NCBI RefSeq assembly: GCF_902506555.1
Contig: NZ_LR732707.1
Location: 3,365,899-3,429,898 of the forward strand
Direction of reading: 5' to 3'
From: Sphingorhabdus sp. 109
GTDB taxonomy: Bacteria > Pseudomonadota > Alphaproteobacteria > Sphingomonadales > Sphingomonadaceae
DNA length: 64,000 nt
In this document: piece by piece, positions 28,741 through 38,381 of the stretch
Layout: every line of letters starts with the position of its first letter
Position numbering within the stretch: position 1 is the stretch's first letter
Position numbers and translations under genes: made by a program
Notes under the pieces: model-generated
What the model saw: the letters and a program-made list of their open reading frames with translations, nothing else
Database searches by the model: none
Told to the model about the DNA's origin: nothing

Positions 28741-29736
28741 CTATCTGCGTTCGGAAACCAGCGGCCTTTTCATGAGCTGGGTGACTACAGACTGAACATC
28801 GGCCTTGCCGGCAAGCAGGGCGCAGACGGCGTCGACGATCGGCATATCGACCTGGCGTGCTCTTGCGTCCTGCTGGAGGACCGGGGCCGTGGAAGCTCCT
28901 TCGGCAACCGTTGTCCGGTCCGACAGAAGCGATTCGGCTGACTGGCCCTCTCCCAGCCCACGGCCGAGCGAGAAATTGCGCGAACTGGTCGAGGAACAGG
29001 TGAGCACCAGATCGCCAAGGCCGCAAAGCCCGGCAAGCGTGTCCGCCCGGGCGCCGCGCGCTGCCCCATAGCGGAGCATTTCGGCAAAGCCGCGACTGAT
29101 CAGGGAGGCGCGGGCATTTTGCCCCAGCCCCGCCCCGTCGACCACGCCGCAGCCAATCGCCAGCACATTCTTGACCGCGCCGCCGATTTCCGCGCCGACG
29201 ACATCGTCGGAATAATAAGGCCGGAAACGCGACTTGGCGATCAGTGGTTTGAGCCGCTCCCAGAGCGCTTCGCTTTCGCAGGCCAGCGTCAGGGCGGTCG
29301 GCAGGCCTTGCGCCACTTCATGGGCGAAGGTCGGACCGGACAAGACAGCGAGGTCGTTGTCCGGTCGCACGATCTTGGCAACTTCGCTTAACAGCAAGCG
29401 GCTGCTTGCCTCGATCCCCTTGCAGCACAGGATCAGCGCGGCACCGGAATCGGGTAGCGCCTGCAATGTGGTGCGCAGATGTTGTGCCGGCGTGACCAGC
29501 AGCAGCACATCGCAGGCCGCCATTGTGCCTAAATCCTGCGTTGCGCGGATATTGTCGCGGAGCCGATGGCCCGCCAGAAAGGATTTATTCTCGTGGGTGT
29601 GGTTGATCTGGTCGACAACTTCAGGCTCGCGGGCCCATAGCAGGAGTTCGTCCTGATCTTCCGACAGGACCTGCGCCAGGGCCGTGCCCCATGCGCCCGC
29701 GCCGATGACGCCTATTCTGGTGGTTATAACATTCAT
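28741..29736 (-). CDS. gpsA: Glycerol-3-phosphate dehydrogenase [NAD(P)+]
   Basis: 331 residues. The N-terminal Rossmann motif is GVIGAGAWGTALAQVL. Later conserved parts are LCCKGIE, LSGPTFAHEVAQGLPTA and GAVKNVLAIGCGVVDG with the catalytic Lys. The product makes sn-glycerol-3-phosphate for phospholipids. It overlaps the end of tsaD by 4 nt (ATGA), the usual coupling of these two genes in this lineage. Confidence 0.95.
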   Translation of the reverse strand: MNVITTRIGVIGAGAWGTALAQVLSEDQDELLLWAREPEVVDQINHTHENKSFLAGHRLRDNIRATQDLGTMAACDVLLLVTPAQHLRTTLQALPDSGAALILCCKGIEASSRLLLSEVAKIVRPDNDLAVLSGPTFAHEVAQGLPTALTLACESEALWERLKPLIAKSRFRPYYSDDVVGAEIGGAVKNVLAIGCGVVDGAGLGQNARASLISRGFAEMLRYGAARGARADTLAGLCGLGDLVLTCSSTSSRNFSLGRGLGEGQSAESLLSDRTTVAEGASTAPVLQQDARARQVDMPIVDAVCALLAGKADVQSVVTQLMKRPLVSERR

Positions 29737-30767
29737 GCCTTCACTCCCGCTCCGCGCGCTTTTTCTGCCTTAGGGTCCAGCGGCCAGCGTGGCCTCGCGA
29801 CGAAATCGAGGGAATCGGTCAGGCCGGCAGCAAAGCGCTCGGCACCGGCCCAGGCGATCATCGCGGCATTGTCGGTGCACAGCCACTGGGGCGGCGCGGT
29901 GAAGACCATGTCATGCTTCCCCGCGACCCGTTCGAGCATGGATCGGATCGGAGTATTGGCGCCGACTCCGCCTGCGACCACGAGATTGGCGCAGCGGCCG
30001 TGATCGCCAATGGCCTTCTCCAGCCGGTCGCGCAGGCAATCGACCACCGCCTGCTGGAAGGACGCGGCAATATCTTCCGGCCGGTAGGCCCCGTTTTGGT
30101 ATGCGCGGACCACCGCGCTTTTTAGTCCGGCGAAGGAGAAATGCGGCTCTTTTGACTTGAGCAGGGGGCGGGGCAGCGGCACCGCTTGGGCATCGCCCTG
30201 TTCGGCAAGCGCCTGCACCTTTGGACCGCCCGGGTAGCCGAGACCGAGTATCTTGGCGGTCTTGTCAAATGCTTCACCGGCCGCATCGTCGATTGTCGTC
30301 GCCAGTCGGCGATATTCCCCCGGTCCTTCGACTCGTAAAATCTGGCAATGGCCGCCGGACACCAGCATCAACAAATAGGGGAAGCCGAGATTCGGGTTGA
30401 CCAGACGCGGGGAAAGCGCATGGCCTTCCAGATGGTTGACGGCAATTAGTGGCTTGTCTGCCGCCATCGCCAGTGCCTTGCCGGTGACCAGGCCGACCAT
30501 TACCCCGCCGATCAGACCGGGGCCGGCGGTCGCGGCAATGGCATCGACGTCATCCAGAGACTTTCCTGCTTCGTCGAGTGCTGCGGCAATCAGCGGTGTC
30601 AGAATTTCGGCATGGGCGCGCGCGGCGATCTCGGGAACCACGCCGCCATAGGGGGCGTGTTCGGCCTCCTGGCCGGCCAGTTTGTGCGCCAGAATCTCGC
30701 GATCAGACGTCACTAGCGCGGCTGCCGTTTCATCGCAGCTCGATTCAATTCCCAAGATCAGGCTCAT
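29733..30767 (-). CDS. tsaD: tRNA N6-adenosine threonylcarbamoyltransferase
   Basis: 344 residues. ASKHA fold with GIESSCDETAAALV at the start and the metal histidines in NHLEGHALSPRL; the C-terminal AGGVGANTPIRSML and CTDNAAMIAWAG are typical. With TsaB, TsaC and TsaE it makes t6A37 in ANN-decoding tRNAs. Its start lies 44 bp from the divergent hemC gene, the common hemC/tsaD arrangement in alphaproteobacteria. Confidence 0.96.
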   Translation of the reverse strand: MSLILGIESSCDETAAALVTSDREILAHKLAGQEAEHAPYGGVVPEIAARAHAEILTPLIAAALDEAGKSLDDVDAIAATAGPGLIGGVMVGLVTGKALAMAADKPLIAVNHLEGHALSPRLVNPNLGFPYLLMLVSGGHCQILRVEGPGEYRRLATTIDDAAGEAFDKTAKILGLGYPGGPKVQALAEQGDAQAVPLPRPLLKSKEPHFSFAGLKSAVVRAYQNGAYRPEDIAASFQQAVVDCLRDRLEKAIGDHGRCANLVVAGGVGANTPIRSMLERVAGKHDMVFTAPPQWLCTDNAAMIAWAGAERFAAGLTDSLDFVARPRWPLDPKAEKARGAGVKA

Positions 30768-30811
30768 GACGCTTTTACTTAGGCGCTCAAGCCATTAGGA
30801 CAAGCGCTATC

Positions 30812-31765
30812 ATGAGTGAACACGCCAAAAAAGAAATTCTCGCCGGTCTGGATCGCCCCTTGCGTATCGGTACGCGCCAATCCCCGCTGGCGATGGCGCA
30901 GGCGGAAATGACGGCCAATGCGCTGCGTTCCACCCATGGCTGGCGATCGGATCAGGTCGAGCTGGTGCCGATGATTGCTACAGGCGACAGAATTCAGGAT
31001 CGCGCGCTCGCCGATGTGGGTGGCAAAGCCTTGTGGACCAAGGAGCTGGATCACGCGCTTGGCAACGGTGAAATCGACTGTGCGGTGCACAGCATGAAGG
31101 ATGTGGAAACCATCCGTCCAGAGGAATTCATCCTCGCCGCGATGCTGGAACGGGCCGATATCCATGACCGGCTGGTTGGAGCGGATTCGATCGATGCGCT
31201 GGCCGAATGCGCTATCGTCGGCACCGCATCCCCGCGCCGCAAGGCGCAGCTTTTGCGGCAGCGGCCCGATCTGGATATCCGTCTGATCCGTGGCAACGTG
31301 CAATCCCGGCTGCAGAAAATCGATAAGGGCGAATATGACGCGACTCTGCTCGCGGCCGCCGGTCTGAAGCGCCTTGATATGGATGATCTGGGCCATGAAA
31401 TTTCTGACGAAATCATGCTGCCGGCACCGGCACAGGGTGCGATCGGCATCGAGGCCCGATCCAGTGACCCGCATGTCCGAAAGCTGATGCACGCGATCTC
31501 TTCGACCAATACATTTCGTGCCGTCATCGCCGAACGCATGTTTCTGAAACAACTGACCGCAGATTGTCACAGCCCGGTGGCGGCGCTGGCGACGATAGAC
31601 GGGTCAACCATTCATCTGCGCGCAGAAATTTTGCTGCCCGATGGATCGGAGCATGTCGAAGGATCATCCACTTTCGATACCGGAGATGTTTCTGCTCCCG
31701 CCATATTGGCCGACAAGCTGCTGGGTCAGGCAAGCGCGGAGCTCAAGGCCATATTTGGCCGATGA
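30812..31765 (+). CDS. hemC: Hydroxymethylbilane synthase (porphobilinogen deaminase)
   Basis: 317 residues. The enzyme links four porphobilinogens into hydroxymethylbilane for heme. Motifs: IGTRQSPLAMAQA, the catalytic region AVHSMKDVET, GTASPRRKAQLL, RGNVQSRL, and the dipyrromethane-cofactor Cys252 in ADCHSPVAALA. Its stop overlaps the ATG of hemD (ATGA). Confidence 0.95.
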   Translation: MSEHAKKEILAGLDRPLRIGTRQSPLAMAQAEMTANALRSTHGWRSDQVELVPMIATGDRIQDRALADVGGKALWTKELDHALGNGEIDCAVHSMKDVETIRPEEFILAAMLERADIHDRLVGADSIDALAECAIVGTASPRRKAQLLRQRPDLDIRLIRGNVQSRLQKIDKGEYDATLLAAAGLKRLDMDDLGHEISDEIMLPAPAQGAIGIEARSSDPHVRKLMHAISSTNTFRAVIAERMFLKQLTADCHSPVAALATIDGSTIHLRAEILLPDGSEHVEGSSTFDTGDVSAPAILADKLLGQASAELKAIFGR

Positions 31766-32448
31766 CGCTGCCGCTGCTGATCCTCCGGCCGCTGGACGGC
31801 GCGCGGCAGACCGAACGGCGAGCGAAGGATCTGGGGCTGCGAACAGTTGTGGATCCGCTATTCAACGTTGAACCGATTGCATGGACCGCTCCGCTGCCGG
31901 AGAATTTTGACGGCTTGCTGCTGACCAGTGCCAATGCCGTGGCCCATGCAGGAGCCCGCTTGAAATCCTTTAGAACGCTTCCGGTTCTGGCCGTTGGACA
32001 AGCGACCGCCCGGGCTGCGGGGGATGCCGGATTTCATGTTGTGGAAACCGGCAGATCCAGTGGGCAGCAGTTGCTGGATGATCTGCAGGCAGACTGTTAC
32101 CGCCGCATATTGTGGCTGGCCGGCGAACAGCATAGCGCGCTCAATCCGGGCGAGCGGGAGATGACAGTCGTTCCGATATATCGCTCGCGGGCCATCGCAT
32201 TGGGAGAGAAAGCTGTCGCCTGCCTGAAACAGGAAGCGGCGGTGCTTCTGCACTCGGCGCGGGCGGCAAGGCATCTCGTTGCGGAACTCGAAAGACTGCG
32301 CATAACGCCTGACCAGCATCATTTACTGGCCTTCTCCGAAAAAGTTGCCGACGCAGCAGGAAGAGGATGGAAAAGCCTGCAGATCGCGGACCGTCCGGAT
32401 GACGAGTCTTTACTGTCTCTGGCGACCGGACTATGCCAAAGTGGATAA
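31762..32448 (+). CDS. hemD: Uroporphyrinogen-III synthase
   Basis: 228 residues from the ATG at 31762, which overlaps the hemC stop. The frame is open further upstream inside hemC but that part is not hemD. HemD sequences vary strongly. The recognisable parts are LLILRPLDGARQTERRAKDLG at the start, GLLLTSANAVAHAG, and AVLLHSARAARHLVAELE. It closes hydroxymethylbilane to uroporphyrinogen III. Position directly after hemC makes the call secure. Confidence 0.88.
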   Translation: MTLPLLILRPLDGARQTERRAKDLGLRTVVDPLFNVEPIAWTAPLPENFDGLLLTSANAVAHAGARLKSFRTLPVLAVGQATARAAGDAGFHVVETGRSSGQQLLDDLQADCYRRILWLAGEQHSALNPGEREMTVVPIYRSRAIALGEKAVACLKQEAAVLLHSARAARHLVAELERLRITPDQHHLLAFSEKVADAAGRGWKSLQIADRPDDESLLSLATGLCQSG

Positions 32449-32493
32449 AAATATTTGGTTCGCATTGAGGCCGGGCCGGGAAGGAACGCCGGA

Positions 32494-33462
32494 ATGAGTC
32501 GCGATTATGAAAGGCTTTCGCCATCTGCTGGCAAGAGCAATTTGACGCGTAATGTCCTGATTTTGATGGTGGTTGCCTTTATCGGCGGGGTGATTTTGAC
32601 CGGATGGATATTGTCCCGCTATAATCCGTTCGACAGCGAATCCGACACTGAAGCTGCGACGGTTGTCGATGGAGATGGCGCACAGGCTGTTGCCGATCCG
32701 GCGACCGCGCTGGCCAATCGCATTGACGCCGATGGCAGCGTCCTACCGGCGCCGGCACAGACCGCAGAGGCCAGTCCTGCAGCAACCCTGACCCCCGACC
32801 TGGAGCGTGCGCTCGCTGTCCGCGTTGCCGATCTGGAAGACCGTTTGTCGCGGATCAATGTGCAGGCCCAGGCTGCGTCCGGCAATGCGGCCCGGGCCGA
32901 GGGTCTGCTGATCGCTTTTGCCGCTCGGCGGGCGCTGGATCGCGGATCGCCGCTCGGCTATATCGATCCGCAGCTGCGGCTGCGTTTCGGCGACGCCCAG
33001 CCCAAGGCGGTGACGACGATTGTCAACGCCTCCCGTCAGCCGGTGACACTGGAAGAATTGTCTGCTGGGCTGGACGAACTCGGTCCCACGCTGATGACCG
33101 GCTCGAGCGGTGCAGGCTTCTGGGCCGATTTCCAGCGGGAATTGTCGGAACTGTTCGTGATCCGTCGTGAAGGCACCCCCTCGCCGGCGCCGCAACAACG
33201 ACTGACCCGGGCGAAACGCTATGTCGAAACCGGAAATGTCGATGCGGCTATTGCGGAAATAGAGAAACTGGCCGGCGTTCAGGATGATGAAGATGCGGCA
33301 GAATGGATGGAAAAGGCGCGCCGGTATAATGAAGCACGCCGGGCGCTCGACGTCATCGAAACCGCCGCGATCTTGGAGCCGCAGCAATTGCGCACCGCGG
33401 AAGGGGAAAAGGTCGACCAGCCTTCTCCGCTGGCGCCGGCCGCGCCGATACCGGCACCCTAG
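32494..33462 (+). CDS. Membrane-anchored protein downstream of hemD, mitofilin/HemX-like
   Basis: 322 residues from ATG 32494 with GGAAGGAAC upstream. One membrane helix (NVLILMVVAFIGGVILTGWIL, about 17-37) is followed by a Pro/Ala-rich linker, a coiled-coil-like stretch (RALAVRVADLEDRLSRINVQAQAASGNAARAEGLL), and a helical domain. This layout matches the COG4223/mitofilin-type protein that often follows hemC-hemD in alphaproteobacteria. Function in heme synthesis is by position only. Its stop overlaps that of the convergent thioesterase gene by 4 nt. Confidence 0.6.
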   Translation: MSRDYERLSPSAGKSNLTRNVLILMVVAFIGGVILTGWILSRYNPFDSESDTEAATVVDGDGAQAVADPATALANRIDADGSVLPAPAQTAEASPAATLTPDLERALAVRVADLEDRLSRINVQAQAASGNAARAEGLLIAFAARRALDRGSPLGYIDPQLRLRFGDAQPKAVTTIVNASRQPVTLEELSAGLDELGPTLMTGSSGAGFWADFQRELSELFVIRREGTPSPAPQQRLTRAKRYVETGNVDAAIAEIEKLAGVQDDEDAAEWMEKARRYNEARRALDVIETAAILEPQQLRTAEGEKVDQPSPLAPAAPIPAP

Positions 33463-33866
33463 TCATTCAGGAATAGATCTGCGAGCGCATTGGGGACGCG
33501 GACCGCCCGGCCCTTGTCCCTGTCAATAATCGCCCAGTTGGTTTTTGCGATCACCTTGATCTTGTCATCCGGGCCCGTGAAGCAGACATTGCGCCAGAAG
33601 CGCGCACCCCTGGGCGGGTCGGAAATCCACGTATGTCCGGTGACCGTGTCGCCGGCCCCGACATTGCCGCGATAGTCGATTTCGTGCCGGGTCACGACCC
33701 AGATATATTGATCGATCGCGTCTTTCGGGGCGACGGCGTTCCAATGGGCTGTCGCCATATCCTGAATCCAGCGCACCCACACCGCATTATTGACATGACC
33801 CAGTTCGTCTATGTCTTCGCATTGAGCGGTGATCGAGAGGGTAAAGGCCGTTTCCGGTGGTATCAC
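33459..33866 (-). CDS. Hotdog-fold acyl-CoA thioesterase
   Basis: 135 residues if it begins at GTG 33866, which overlaps the stop of the upstream peptidase (GTGA) and has GGGGGTGG before it; GTG 33887 is the alternative. The 4-HBT motif is clear: DIDELGHVNNAVWVRWIQDMATAHW. This is followed by VVTRHEIDYRGNVGAGDTV. It hydrolyses an acyl-CoA of unknown chain. The tight coupling to the prolyl oligopeptidase suggests cotranscription. Confidence 0.82.
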   Translation of the reverse strand: MIPPETAFTLSITAQCEDIDELGHVNNAVWVRWIQDMATAHWNAVAPKDAIDQYIWVVTRHEIDYRGNVGAGDTVTGHTWISDPPRGARFWRNVCFTGPDDKIKVIAKTNWAIIDRDKGRAVRVPNALADLFLND

Positions 33867-36025
33867 TCGGCCACCCCCATTTGCCACAGGATGAAGGCGA
33901 ATTCCTCGGCGGTTTCCTCCAGTGCATTCCAGCGTCCGGATTTGCCGCCGTGGCCAGCGCCCATATTGGTCTTCAGCAACAGCATATTATCGTCGGTCTT
34001 GGTGGCGCGCAGCCTGGCGGTCCATTTTGCCGGTTCCCAATAGGTCACGCGCGGATCATTGAGTCCGCCGGTGATCAGCATCGGCGGATAGGCCTGCGCC
34101 GTCACATTGTCATAGGGCGAATAGCTGCGGATATATTCAAACGCTGCCTTGTCGGTTATCGGGTTGCCCCATTCCGGCCATTCACCGGGGGTCAGCGGCA
34201 GACTCTCGTCCTGCATGGTGTTGAGCACATCGACAAAGGGCACATGCGCGACCACCGCGCCCCATAGTTCGGGATCGCTGTTGACGATCGCTCCCATCAG
34301 CTCGCCGCCGGCAGAGCCGCCTGATGCGGTGATCCGGCCTTCGCTGCTATAGCCCTGTGCAATCAGTCCCTTGGCGACATCGACGAAATCGTTAAAAGTA
34401 TTGGTCCGCTTGGTCAGCTTGCCGTCCAGATACCAGTTCCGGCCCAGGTCATCACCACCGCGGATATGGGCAATCGCATAGACAAAGCCGCGATCAACCA
34501 GACTGAGCCGCGTGGTGGAGAAGCTTGGCGGCACAGCATAGCCATAGGCACCGTAGGAATAGAGGTGAAGCGGCGCGCTGCCGTCGAGTCTGGTCTCGTT
34601 GTGATAGACCAGCGACACGGGCACCATCGTACCGTCGCGTACTTCGATCATCAGCCGCTCGGTGACGTATTGGCTGGCATCATAGCCCGACGGGATTTCC
34701 TGTACCTTGAGCGTTTCGAGCGACTGGTCGCTAAGGTGATAGTCAAAGACGGTGGCTGGCGTGACCATCGAATCATAGCTGAGCCGCAGCTTGGAGACTT
34801 CATATTCCGGATTGTCGTCGAGCCCGGCGCTGTAGCTTGCCTCGGGGAAGGCGATGCGCTGGACCTTGGCGGGATCGTCATAGGACCGAATTTCGACCTG
34901 ATCGAGGCCGTTTTCGCGGCCCTCGGTGACATAGAAGTCCTTGAAGGTAGAGACGTCGGTCAGATAAAATTCGTCCGAACCGTCAATCAGGGTCGTCCAA
35001 TTGTCGGGATCGGCGACCGGTGCCGTCGCCAGCCGGAAATTCACATGCTCGTCATTGGTCAGGATATAGAGCGTATCGTCATGCTCCTCGACCTCATATT
35101 CGCGACTGGTCTTCCGTGCGGACACCAGAATGGGGTCGGCCAGCGGATTGTCCGTTGGCAGCAGCCGCACTTCGCTGGTTTCGTGATCACCGGTGGAGAT
35201 CACGATATATTTTTCCGAATGGGTGAGGCCGATGCCGACGCGAAAGCCCTCGTCATCCTCGTGATAAAGCTCGACATCGTCGGCAATGTCGGTGCCCAGA
35301 ACATGCAGCCGCGCGTTGTCGGTGCGCCATTGTTCATTGGCGAGGCCGTAGAGCAGCATTTTGGAGTCGGCGGACCAGACCAGACTCGACAGGGTGCCGG
35401 GAATGATGTCGGGCAGTAATTCGCCGCTCGCCAGGTCCTTGATCCGCGCCTCGAACCGCTCGGACCCATTATCATCATAGGAATAAGCCAGCAGACGGCC
35501 GTCGGGGGATACCGATGCCGCGCCCAGCCGGAAATATTCCTTGCCTTCGGCCAGAACATTCTCGTCCAGCATCAGCTGATTTTCGTCGCCCGAAACCGCT
35601 TTGCGCCAGTGCTGGCGATATTGCATACCTTCTTCGAACTTGCTCCAGTAGAGCCAGTCGCCGTCCTTTTGTGGCACCGAACTGTCGTCTTCCCTGATCC
35701 GCGCCTTCATTTCGGCGAACAGGGATTTGGTCAGCTCTTTCCGGTCTTCCATATTCTGTTCGAACCAGCGGTTTTCCGCTTTTAGATAATCGAGCACATC
35801 TTCATCATCGACAGTGGGATAGCCTTGGTCTTTCAGCCAGTGATAAGGGTCGCTCACTGTGTAGCCGTGGCGTTGGTAGCTGTAGGGCCGCCGATCGGCG
35901 GTCGGAGGTTTTTCCATTTTTTCGGTCATGGTCTTTTCTGTTTCCGTTTGAGCGATGGCAGCAGCCGGTGAAAGGGCTGGGACCAAAATGGTGATTGCCA
36001 TCAGTGAGAAGAATATCTGTTTCAT
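33863..36025 (-). CDS. Prolyl oligopeptidase family serine peptidase (S9A, protease II-like), exported
   Basis: 720 residues with a signal peptide (MKQIFFSLMAITILVPALSPAAAIA). The N-terminal half is the seven-blade propeller. The C-terminal alpha/beta-hydrolase has the nucleophile in ASGGSAGGELMGA (Ser571), the acid in GGLNDPRVTYWEPAKW (Asp657) and the His in GAGHGGKSGR (His692). This is the PtrB-like pattern, cutting oligopeptides after basic or Pro residues. A secreted form is common in sphingomonads. It is followed by the coupled thioesterase gene. Confidence 0.93.
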   Translation of the reverse strand: MKQIFFSLMAITILVPALSPAAAIAQTETEKTMTEKMEKPPTADRRPYSYQRHGYTVSDPYHWLKDQGYPTVDDEDVLDYLKAENRWFEQNMEDRKELTKSLFAEMKARIREDDSSVPQKDGDWLYWSKFEEGMQYRQHWRKAVSGDENQLMLDENVLAEGKEYFRLGAASVSPDGRLLAYSYDDNGSERFEARIKDLASGELLPDIIPGTLSSLVWSADSKMLLYGLANEQWRTDNARLHVLGTDIADDVELYHEDDEGFRVGIGLTHSEKYIVISTGDHETSEVRLLPTDNPLADPILVSARKTSREYEVEEHDDTLYILTNDEHVNFRLATAPVADPDNWTTLIDGSDEFYLTDVSTFKDFYVTEGRENGLDQVEIRSYDDPAKVQRIAFPEASYSAGLDDNPEYEVSKLRLSYDSMVTPATVFDYHLSDQSLETLKVQEIPSGYDASQYVTERLMIEVRDGTMVPVSLVYHNETRLDGSAPLHLYSYGAYGYAVPPSFSTTRLSLVDRGFVYAIAHIRGGDDLGRNWYLDGKLTKRTNTFNDFVDVAKGLIAQGYSSEGRITASGGSAGGELMGAIVNSDPELWGAVVAHVPFVDVLNTMQDESLPLTPGEWPEWGNPITDKAAFEYIRSYSPYDNVTAQAYPPMLITGGLNDPRVTYWEPAKWTARLRATKTDDNMLLLKTNMGAGHGGKSGRWNALEETAEEFAFILWQMGVAE

Positions 36026-36119
36026 GACGCCTCTTTCGGGGAATTGGGTGGCGGAAAACGTCTAGAATACCTATGTGTTTGGCAAGCATCTAATTCAAGG
36101 AGTTTCACAGCCGGTGTTG

Positions 36120-37901
36120 ATGTCTACCTACGAAGCCCGCCTCAAGGCGTTGCGGGAACAAATGCAAAAAGACGGTCTCGACGGCTTTGTCGTGCCGATC
36201 TGTGACGAGCATATGAGCGAATATGTCGGCGAATATGCGCAGCGGCTGGCATGGCTCACCGGCTTTGGCGGCTCTGCCGGCACTGCGATCGTGCTGAAAG
36301 ACAAGGCCGCGATGTTTATTGACGGGCGCTATGTCGTGCAGGTCCGCGACCAGGTCGACGGGAAGCTTTACGGATATGTCAATATAGCGGACCAGAAGCC
36401 GCACGAGTGGCTGGCTGTCAATGCGCCGCAAGGCTCCAGAATTGGCTATGACAGCTGGCTGCACACCCGCGAATGGGCGGAAACGGCCAGCAAGGCGTTG
36501 ACCAAGTCGGGTGCGGAACTGGTCGCAGTGCAGCACAACCCCGTCGACGCGGTCTGGGAAGATCAGCCGCCGCGGTCTCCAGAGAAGCTCACGGTGCATA
36601 GCGATCAATATGCCGGAAAATCAGCGCGCGACAAGCGGCGGGATGTCGCGACATGGCTTAAGGACAAGGGCTATGATGCCACCGTCATCGCGGCGCTGGA
36701 TTCGGTCGCCTGGTTCTTCAACATTCGCGGCAAGGATATCGCCAATACGCCGGTGCCTCTGGCCTATGCAATCGTGCGCGCAGACGAAACAGCGACCCTG
36801 TTTGTTGCGCCGGAAAAGCTGACCGACGTAGTGCGCGATCATCTTGGCAATCAGGTCGAGATTCGCGACTATGACGAACTGGCCGACGCCCTGTCGGACA
36901 TGGCCGGCCAAACCGTTGCGGTTGATCCCGAGCGTTCCGTTGCCGCCATTTTCGAGGCGCTCGACAATGCCGGAGCGAAAATCGTCAAGGATCGCGATCC
37001 GACCATTCTCGCCAAGGCGATCAAGAATGAATCCGAAATTGCCGGCCACAAGGCGGCGCAGAAGCGCGATGGCGCAGCGCTGACCAAATTCCTGCACTGG
37101 ATGGCGAACGAGGCTCCCAAGGGCGGACTGGACGAATTGTCGGCCGCCGCCCGGTTGCGCCAGTTTCGCGAAGAAAATTCCGAGTTGAAGGATCTCTCGT
37201 TCAACACGATTTCTGCCGCTGGCGACCACGGCGCGCTGCCGCATTATAGCGTGAACGAGGAAACCAATCAGCCGATCGAAATGAACTCCCTCTACCTGGT
37301 CGACAGCGGCGGGCAATATCTCGACGGCACCACCGATGTCACCCGCGTGGTTGCTGTCGGCGAGCCGACCGCGGAAATGCGCAAGCGTTATACCCAGGTG
37401 CTGCAGGGCCATATCGCTCTCGATCAGGCGGTGATCACCAAGGGAACGACCGGCGGGCAGCTCGACATATTGGCCCGCCAATATCTCTGGGCCGATGGCG
37501 TGGACTATGGCCATGGTACCGGTCACGGCGTCGGCAGCTATCTATCGGTACACGAAGGACCGCAGCGGATATCCGGCGCAGGCGGTCTGAGCGAAGCGCT
37601 GCAGCCGGGCATGATCCTGTCCAACGAGCCGGGCTATTACAAGGCTGGCGAATTTGGTATCCGCATCGAGAATCTTCTCCTCGTCGAGGAACGGGAGATT
37701 GAAGGCGGTGAACAGGTGATGCTCGGCTTCGAGACGCTGACCTTTGCGCCGCTCGAGCGGAAGCTGATCGAGGTCGACAGGCTCTCGCAAAACCAGCGCC
37801 AGTGGGTTGATGGCTATCATGCCAAGGTCCGTGCGGTGATCGCGCCGCAGCTGGATGGTGAGGCGCTGGAGTGGTTGGAGGCACAGACGGCTCCGCTCTG
37901 A
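36120..37901 (+). CDS. pepP: Xaa-Pro aminopeptidase (M24B)
   Basis: 593 residues from ATG 36120. AAGGAG at 36097-36102 is rather far away, so GTG 36114 is possible; the frame also opens at 36075. Two N-terminal creatinase-like domains precede the pita-bread domain, which carries the metal ligands in YLVDSGGQYLDGTTDVTRV, HGTGHGVGSYLSVHEGP, LSNEPGYY and RIENLLLVEE. The three-domain length near 600 fits the long eukaryote-like Xaa-Pro aminopeptidases common in alphaproteobacteria. Cytoplasmic, removing N-terminal residues before Pro. Confidence 0.93.
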   Translation: MSTYEARLKALREQMQKDGLDGFVVPICDEHMSEYVGEYAQRLAWLTGFGGSAGTAIVLKDKAAMFIDGRYVVQVRDQVDGKLYGYVNIADQKPHEWLAVNAPQGSRIGYDSWLHTREWAETASKALTKSGAELVAVQHNPVDAVWEDQPPRSPEKLTVHSDQYAGKSARDKRRDVATWLKDKGYDATVIAALDSVAWFFNIRGKDIANTPVPLAYAIVRADETATLFVAPEKLTDVVRDHLGNQVEIRDYDELADALSDMAGQTVAVDPERSVAAIFEALDNAGAKIVKDRDPTILAKAIKNESEIAGHKAAQKRDGAALTKFLHWMANEAPKGGLDELSAAARLRQFREENSELKDLSFNTISAAGDHGALPHYSVNEETNQPIEMNSLYLVDSGGQYLDGTTDVTRVVAVGEPTAEMRKRYTQVLQGHIALDQAVITKGTTGGQLDILARQYLWADGVDYGHGTGHGVGSYLSVHEGPQRISGAGGLSEALQPGMILSNEPGYYKAGEFGIRIENLLLVEEREIEGGEQVMLGFETLTFAPLERKLIEVDRLSQNQRQWVDGYHAKVRAVIAPQLDGEALEWLEAQTAPL

Positions 37902-37961
37902 GCCGGTTGACTCGACCGGTATGTTCCCGTAATGTTCTCTCTTGTACGAGGAGGGAAGATT

Positions 37962-38348
37962 ATGATCGGCTATGTAACATTGGGCACCAATGATCTGGAG
38001 AAGGCGGCGCAATTCTATGATGCGCTCGCCGGCGAAATGGGTTTCGGGCGGATGATGGATACCGACCAGTTCATCGCCTGGGGCGAAATGGGCGGTGCGC
38101 CCGGAATTGCCGCGACCATACCCTTTGACGGACAGTCCGCCAGCGTTGGCAATGGCGTGATGGTTGCGCTGGAAGTAAAGGACATAGAGCAGGTGCAGCG
38201 GCTCCACGATATCGCGCTCGCCAATGGCGGTAGCGACGAGGGCGCGCCGGGGCCGCGCGGCGACGAGGGCTTCTACGCCGGTTATTTCCGTGATCCCGAC
38301 GGCAACAAGCTCAACGCCTTTTGCATGACCGCAGCCAAAGCCGGTTGA
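37962..38348 (+). CDS. VOC family protein (glyoxalase-like)
   Basis: 128 residues from ATG 37962; GAGGAGGGAAG lies immediately upstream and decides the start over an in-frame codon at 37932. The opening IGYVTLGTNDLEKAAQFYDALAGEMG and the ending GYFRDPDGNKLNAFCM are the standard single-domain VOC pattern. No substrate can be given. Confidence 0.88.
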   Translation: MIGYVTLGTNDLEKAAQFYDALAGEMGFGRMMDTDQFIAWGEMGGAPGIAATIPFDGQSASVGNGVMVALEVKDIEQVQRLHDIALANGGSDEGAPGPRGDEGFYAGYFRDPDGNKLNAFCMTAAKAG

Positions 38349-38381
38349 CAGCCAGACGGCGCTGGGGAAAGAGCCAGCGCC

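Noticed and set aside
34466-35419. 317-codon open frame on the plus strand
   Set aside because: Mirror of the prolyl oligopeptidase gene; no recognisable domain.
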